Assembly: GCA_031255275.1 (NCBI GenBank) | Contig: JAIRSV010000073.1 | Location: 1 to 8,189 of the forward strand | DNA length: 8,189 nt | Direction of reading: 5' to 3' | Source: Proteiniphilum sp. | GTDB taxonomy: Bacteria > Bacteroidota > Bacteroidia > Bacteroidales > Dysgonomonadaceae | Shown: positions 5,970 through 8,189 of the stretch, piece after piece | How positions within the stretch are numbered: the first letter of the stretch is position 1 | Layout of the letters: each line of letters opens with the position of its first letter | Program-made: the position numbers and the translations under genes | Notes under the pieces: generated by a model | Database searches by the model: none | What the model saw: only the letters and a program-made list of their open reading frames with translations | Told to the model about the DNA's origin: nothing

Positions 5970-7007
5970 ATGAAGAAGATAAGACGATATATCATGCCGT
6001 TGCTGCTGCTGTTGCAGTTCATTCTCAGTCCTGGCTGCGGCGACATAGGTGTGCAGTTTGACAACGATCCGAGGGGGAATTTCGATGCCCTGTGGACCAT
6101 CCTGGACAGGAATTACTGTTTCTTCGAATATAAGTACATCGACTGGGATGCGGTGTATCGGAAATACAGTCCGCGCATCACACCCGATACGAGCAGCGAC
6201 GGCCTGTTCAAACTCATGGGCATGATGCTTGCCGAACTGCGAGACGGACATGTGAACCTCTCCTCCGCACACGATGTGACCCGCTACTGGGAATGGAAAG
6301 ACGATTATCCGGCCAATTTCGACTCATCCGTCCAGCAGTACTACCTCGGCAGGGACTACAGCATTGCCGCCGGAATGAAGTACAAAATTCTGGAAGACAA
6401 TATCGGTTACCTCTACTACGGAAGCTTTTCCAGTAACATAGGGGACGGAAACCTCGATCAGATATTGAACAGGATGGCCATCTGCCGGGGACTGATCATC
6501 GATGTAAGGAACAACGGCGGCGGTAGCCTCAGCAATGTGGAAAAGATCACAAGTCGCTTCTTCAACGAACGTCGTCTCATCGGTTACATCTCCCATAAAT
6601 CCGGCCCCGGACACAACGACTTCTCCGGACTGTATCCCAAATATGTTGAAAGTTCCGACAGGGTACGCTACCAGAAACCGGTAGTTGTTCTCGCCAACAG
6701 GGGATGTTACAGTGCCACCAACGAATTTGTCAGCATTATGAAATACGCCCCCGGCGTAACCGTTATGGGCGACCGGACGGGTGGCGGCAGCGGACTGCCG
6801 TTCACCTCCGAACTGCCTAACGGCTGGTCAGTCCGTTTCTCGGCGTCCCCCATGTTCAACGCCGAGAGAGAGCACATAGAGTTCGGCGTAGAGCCTGATC
6901 TGTACGTGAATATGCTGGAGGATGACTGTCAGAAAAACAGGGATACCATTATCGAAGAAGCGCGGGAACTGCTGAAGCAGCAGCAATCCCTCGCCGGGAA
7001 ACGGTGA
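5970..7007 (+). CDS. S41-family peptidase, predicted lipoprotein
   Basis: This 345-residue protein from ATG 5970 starts with Lys/Arg residues, a Leu-rich stretch and Cys23 in LSPGC. That reads as a lipoprotein signal peptide with a somewhat atypical lipobox (Ser at -3), so the mature protein is probably anchored in the periplasm or outer membrane. The N-terminal domain contains the family segment FDALWTILDRNYCFFEYKY and LRDGHVNL (His94). The tail-specific protease core follows, with DVRNNGGG (178-185), GCYSATNEF with probable nucleophile Ser248, and FGVEPD (305-310). The Lys of carboxyl-terminal processing proteases is absent: the place of G-K-G reads RTGGGSG. A His/Ser mechanism as in Tricorn-type S41 enzymes is therefore more likely. 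No PDZ domain is evident. Earlier in-frame starts (GTG 5940, ATG 5964) exist and GTG would overlap rpiB. It is the last gene before the operon terminator, and its substrate is unknown. Confidence 0.87.
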   Translation: MKKIRRYIMPLLLLLQFILSPGCGDIGVQFDNDPRGNFDALWTILDRNYCFFEYKYIDWDAVYRKYSPRITPDTSSDGLFKLMGMMLAELRDGHVNLSSAHDVTRYWEWKDDYPANFDSSVQQYYLGRDYSIAAGMKYKILEDNIGYLYYGSFSSNIGDGNLDQILNRMAICRGLIIDVRNNGGGSLSNVEKITSRFFNERRLIGYISHKSGPGHNDFSGLYPKYVESSDRVRYQKPVVVLANRGCYSATNEFVSIMKYAPGVTVMGDRTGGGSGLPFTSELPNGWSVRFSASPMFNAEREHIEFGVEPDLYVNMLEDDCQKNRDTIIEEARELLKQQQSLAGKR

Positions 7008-7040
7008 AAGAAGACCGTCACCGCTGATCAAAAGAGGCTT

Positions 7041-7078
7041 GAGGCTGTCTCGCAATATTTCCGGGACAGTCTCTTTTT
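7041..7078 (+). terminator. Intrinsic terminator of the tkt-rpiB-S41 operon
   Basis: GAGGCTGTCTCG (7041-7052) pairs with CGGGACAGTCTC (7062-7073), with two G-T wobbles, around a 9-nt loop and followed by TTTTT. It lies 33 bp after the S41 stop codon, which supports one transcript ending here. Confidence 0.88.
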
Positions 7079-7112
7079 CGTTTCAAAATGGAAAATGCAA
7101 TGCCTGGCAGGT

Positions 7113-7144
7113 ATCACATAAATCAGAAGAATCACAGTTCGGAC
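7113..7144 (-). repeat. 9-nt periodic TGATTNNNN repeat, copy 2 (inverted)
   Basis: The reverse complement of this segment matches 19-50 at 29 of 32 positions, including GAACTGTGATTCTT and TGATTTA. Only about two and a half 9-nt units remain before the sequence diverges (TGATACCTG), so copy number differs between the two loci. It lies just beyond the operon terminator. Confidence 0.75.
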
Positions 7145-7172
7145 AGTGTCTGACAGGACACGATTTTCATAA

Positions 7173-7193
7173 CCGCAGGTCGCTGACCTGCGG
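7173..7193. repeat. REP-like hairpin, 9-bp stem with 3-nt loop
   Basis: CCGCAGGTC (7173-7181) and GACCTGCGG (7185-7193) are exact inverted repeats around GCT. There is no following T-tract, so it is not a typical terminator. It has the same design (GC stem, 3-nt loop) as the hairpins at 150-176 and 192-208, though not the same sequence. Confidence 0.6.
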
Positions 7194-7452
7194 AGGGGAG
7201 GAAACATCAGCGCTTCGCGTTACCGATTTCTTTTTTTTCTTTTCGAGGAAAAAATATGTTGTTTTTGTTTGTCGCATTTCGCAGGTTTTGTGCCTTGAAA
7301 CAGCAACTTAACGCAATCAAAAGCATAAGCTGCCAAAATATAAAACCCTCTATTTCTTAATCATATTTTTGTCGTCGGATTAGGTCAGGTCAATACCAAA
7401 GCCGTACCAAGTCCAAGTAAAATTAGTATTCACCCTATAAAATTTTAAGAAA
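7194..7452 (+). promoter_or_regulatory. AT-rich upstream region of the DUF6266 gene with a possible -7 box
   Basis: No ORF of note is seen. TATTTTTG at 7364-7371 fits TAnnTTTG and lies 81 bp before the DUF6266 ATG. A pyrimidine run (7228-7245) and A/T-rich DNA precede it. The start codon follows TTTTAAGAAA, which has no real Shine-Dalgarno sequence, as is usual in this phylum. Confidence 0.4.
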
Positions 7453-7686
7453 ATGGGAACTATTAAAAAAGGTATTTTAGGCGGCTTTTCCGGCAAGGTC
7501 GGAACTGTCGTTGGCGGAAGCGGGCAAGGGCGCCGTGCCCTGCGTTCACTCCCGCAACATGGCAACAATCCCCGCACGGAGGGACAGGTCAGTCAGCGTA
7601 CCAAATTTGCGATTACGCTGAGTTTTCTCAAACCGGTCACCGGTTTTCTTCGCACAGGCTGGAAACTGTACGCACACCAGGGCTGA
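7453..7686 (+). pseudogene. DUF6266 family protein, truncated by an insertion sequence
   Basis: The first 75 or so residues are a clear DUF6266 N-terminus: MGTIKKGILGGFSGKVGTVV, then NNPRTEGQVSQRTKFA, then TLSFLKPVTGFLRTGWKLYAH. Family members usually run to about 200 residues and are common in Bacteroidota. Their function is not known to me. Here the frame ends after 77 codons (stop TGA 7684-7686), and similarity stops at about codon 75, exactly where the CAGGGCTGAC sequence of the following ISAs1-like element begins. The last residues (QG) and the stop are therefore supplied by the insertion. The remaining part of the gene should lie beyond the element, outside this window. The product, if made, would be a short fragment. 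Confidence 0.8.
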
Positions 7687-8189
7687 CGCATCTAAATTTA
7701 TTTGCAATACTGAATAAAATAGCTGTCTTTTTGTCCCAAAAAGCATATGGAAAGTCCTTTGCGTTATTTTTCGTGTTTAACAGACCCTCGCGCAGCCCGT
7801 ACTCGCGAGCATAGTTTGGAAGATATATTGTTTATCGCCATCGCGTCAATCATCTGTGAACAGAAAGTTGGTATGATATGGAAGTGTTCGGTAAGGCAAA
7901 AAAAGAGTGGTTGAAAACATTCCTTCGCCTGCCGGGAGGCCTACCTTCCCACGATACGTTTAACCGTGTATTCTCTGCATTGGAGCCGGAAGAACCGGAG
8001 AAAAGTTTCATCGCCCGGACGCAGGAGAATCATATCGCCCTGGGTGAGATAAAAGTGGATGAAAAATCGAATGAGATCACCGCTATTCCCCGCCTGCCGG
8101 ACTTACTCGTGCTCAAAGGCTGCATAGTAACCATAGACGCGATGGGTTGTCAGAGGGATATTGCCGCTAAAATCGTAGACAAAGAGGCA
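7678..8189 (+). mobile_element. ISAs1-family insertion sequence, left part (runs off the window)
   Basis: The left boundary is placed at about 7678 because DUF6266 similarity ends there and a non-coding leader of about 70 bp begins before a transposase ORF. The transposase content is of the ISAs1 (H-repeat associated) type. The right end, terminal inverted repeat and target duplication cannot be seen because the window ends inside the element. The boundary is inferred to within a few bases. Confidence 0.7.
7747..8189 (+). pseudogene. ISAs1-family transposase, frameshifted and internally deleted, partial
   Basis: The first frame (7747-7914) reads MESPLRYFSCLTDPRAARTR and then EHSLEDILFIAIASIIC, the N-terminal domain associated with this transposase family, before running to a stop at 7912-7914. 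The continuation (SWYDMEVFGKAKKEWLKTFL, then LPSHDTFNRVFSALEPEE) is in another frame that is open to the window end. This is consistent with a one-base loss near 7858-7861. Later, IARTQ joins ENHIALGEIKVDEKSNEI directly at about 8024. Intact relatives have roughly 45 residues there, including the IDGKT-R segment with the first Asp of the DDE triad. The second Asp segment TIDAMGCQRDIAAKI is present. Two independent lesions make this a dead transposase. The 3' end lies outside the window. Confidence 0.85.

Noticed and set aside
5751..6272. 173-codon minus-strand ORF across the rpiB-S41 junction
   Set aside because: It overlaps two well supported genes on the opposite strand. The residue composition looks like antisense translation.
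7039..7311. 90-codon plus-strand ORF across the terminator and repeats
   Set aside because: It begins inside the intrinsic terminator stem and crosses the repeat and a poly-pyrimidine tract (runs of Phe). There is no plausible protein.

Overview
The window looks like chromosomal DNA from a GC-rich member of the Bacteroidales (phylum Bacteroidota). The evidence is as follows. The protein families are characteristic: a Bacteroidota-type transketolase followed by rpiB, a DUF151-UVR protein, an S41 lipoprotein and a DUF6266 protein. Promoter-like TAnnTTTG boxes lie upstream of several genes, and Shine-Dalgarno sequences are weak or absent. I cannot name a genus.

Layout: (1) 1-390 has no gene that I can support. 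It holds a 9-nt periodic TGATT repeat, then a roughly 220-bp nested inverted repeat made of six small hairpins inside a 60-bp near-perfect inverted repeat, then another small repeat-like hairpin. (2) 391-1705, minus strand, is a two-gene operon of a DUF151 bifunctional-nuclease-like protein with a UVR motif, followed by rsmE (16S rRNA m3U1498 methyltransferase). Its long leader carries short tandem repeats and hairpins. (3) A tRNA-His (GTG) on the plus strand at 2162-2235 is closed by a strong intrinsic terminator. (4) 2388-3146, minus strand, is a TrmH/SpoU-family RNA 2'-O-methyltransferase. (5) 3464-7007, plus strand, is a tight operon of transketolase, ribose-5-phosphate isomerase B and an S41-family lipoprotein protease. 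It starts at a TACCTTTG promoter box and ends at an intrinsic terminator. (6) 7079-7452 is intergenic and holds a second, inverted copy of the TGATT repeat plus a 9-bp-stem hairpin. (7) From 7453 on is a DUF6266 gene cut off after about 75 codons by an ISAs1-family insertion sequence. The transposase of that element is itself broken by a frameshift and by an internal deletion that removes its first catalytic Asp. The element runs off the window.

The housekeeping genes fall into two themes. RNA modification and translation is represented by RsmE, the TrmH-like enzyme and tRNA-His. The non-oxidative pentose phosphate pathway is represented by transketolase and RpiB, which share ribose-5-phosphate and act in consecutive steps. 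The S41 lipoprotein is co-transcribed by position but has no obvious link to sugar metabolism.

I found no convincing new multi-gene system. The most unexplained material is non-coding: the nested palindrome at 77-300 and the 9-nt periodic repeat, which is present twice in inverted orientation about 7 kb apart.
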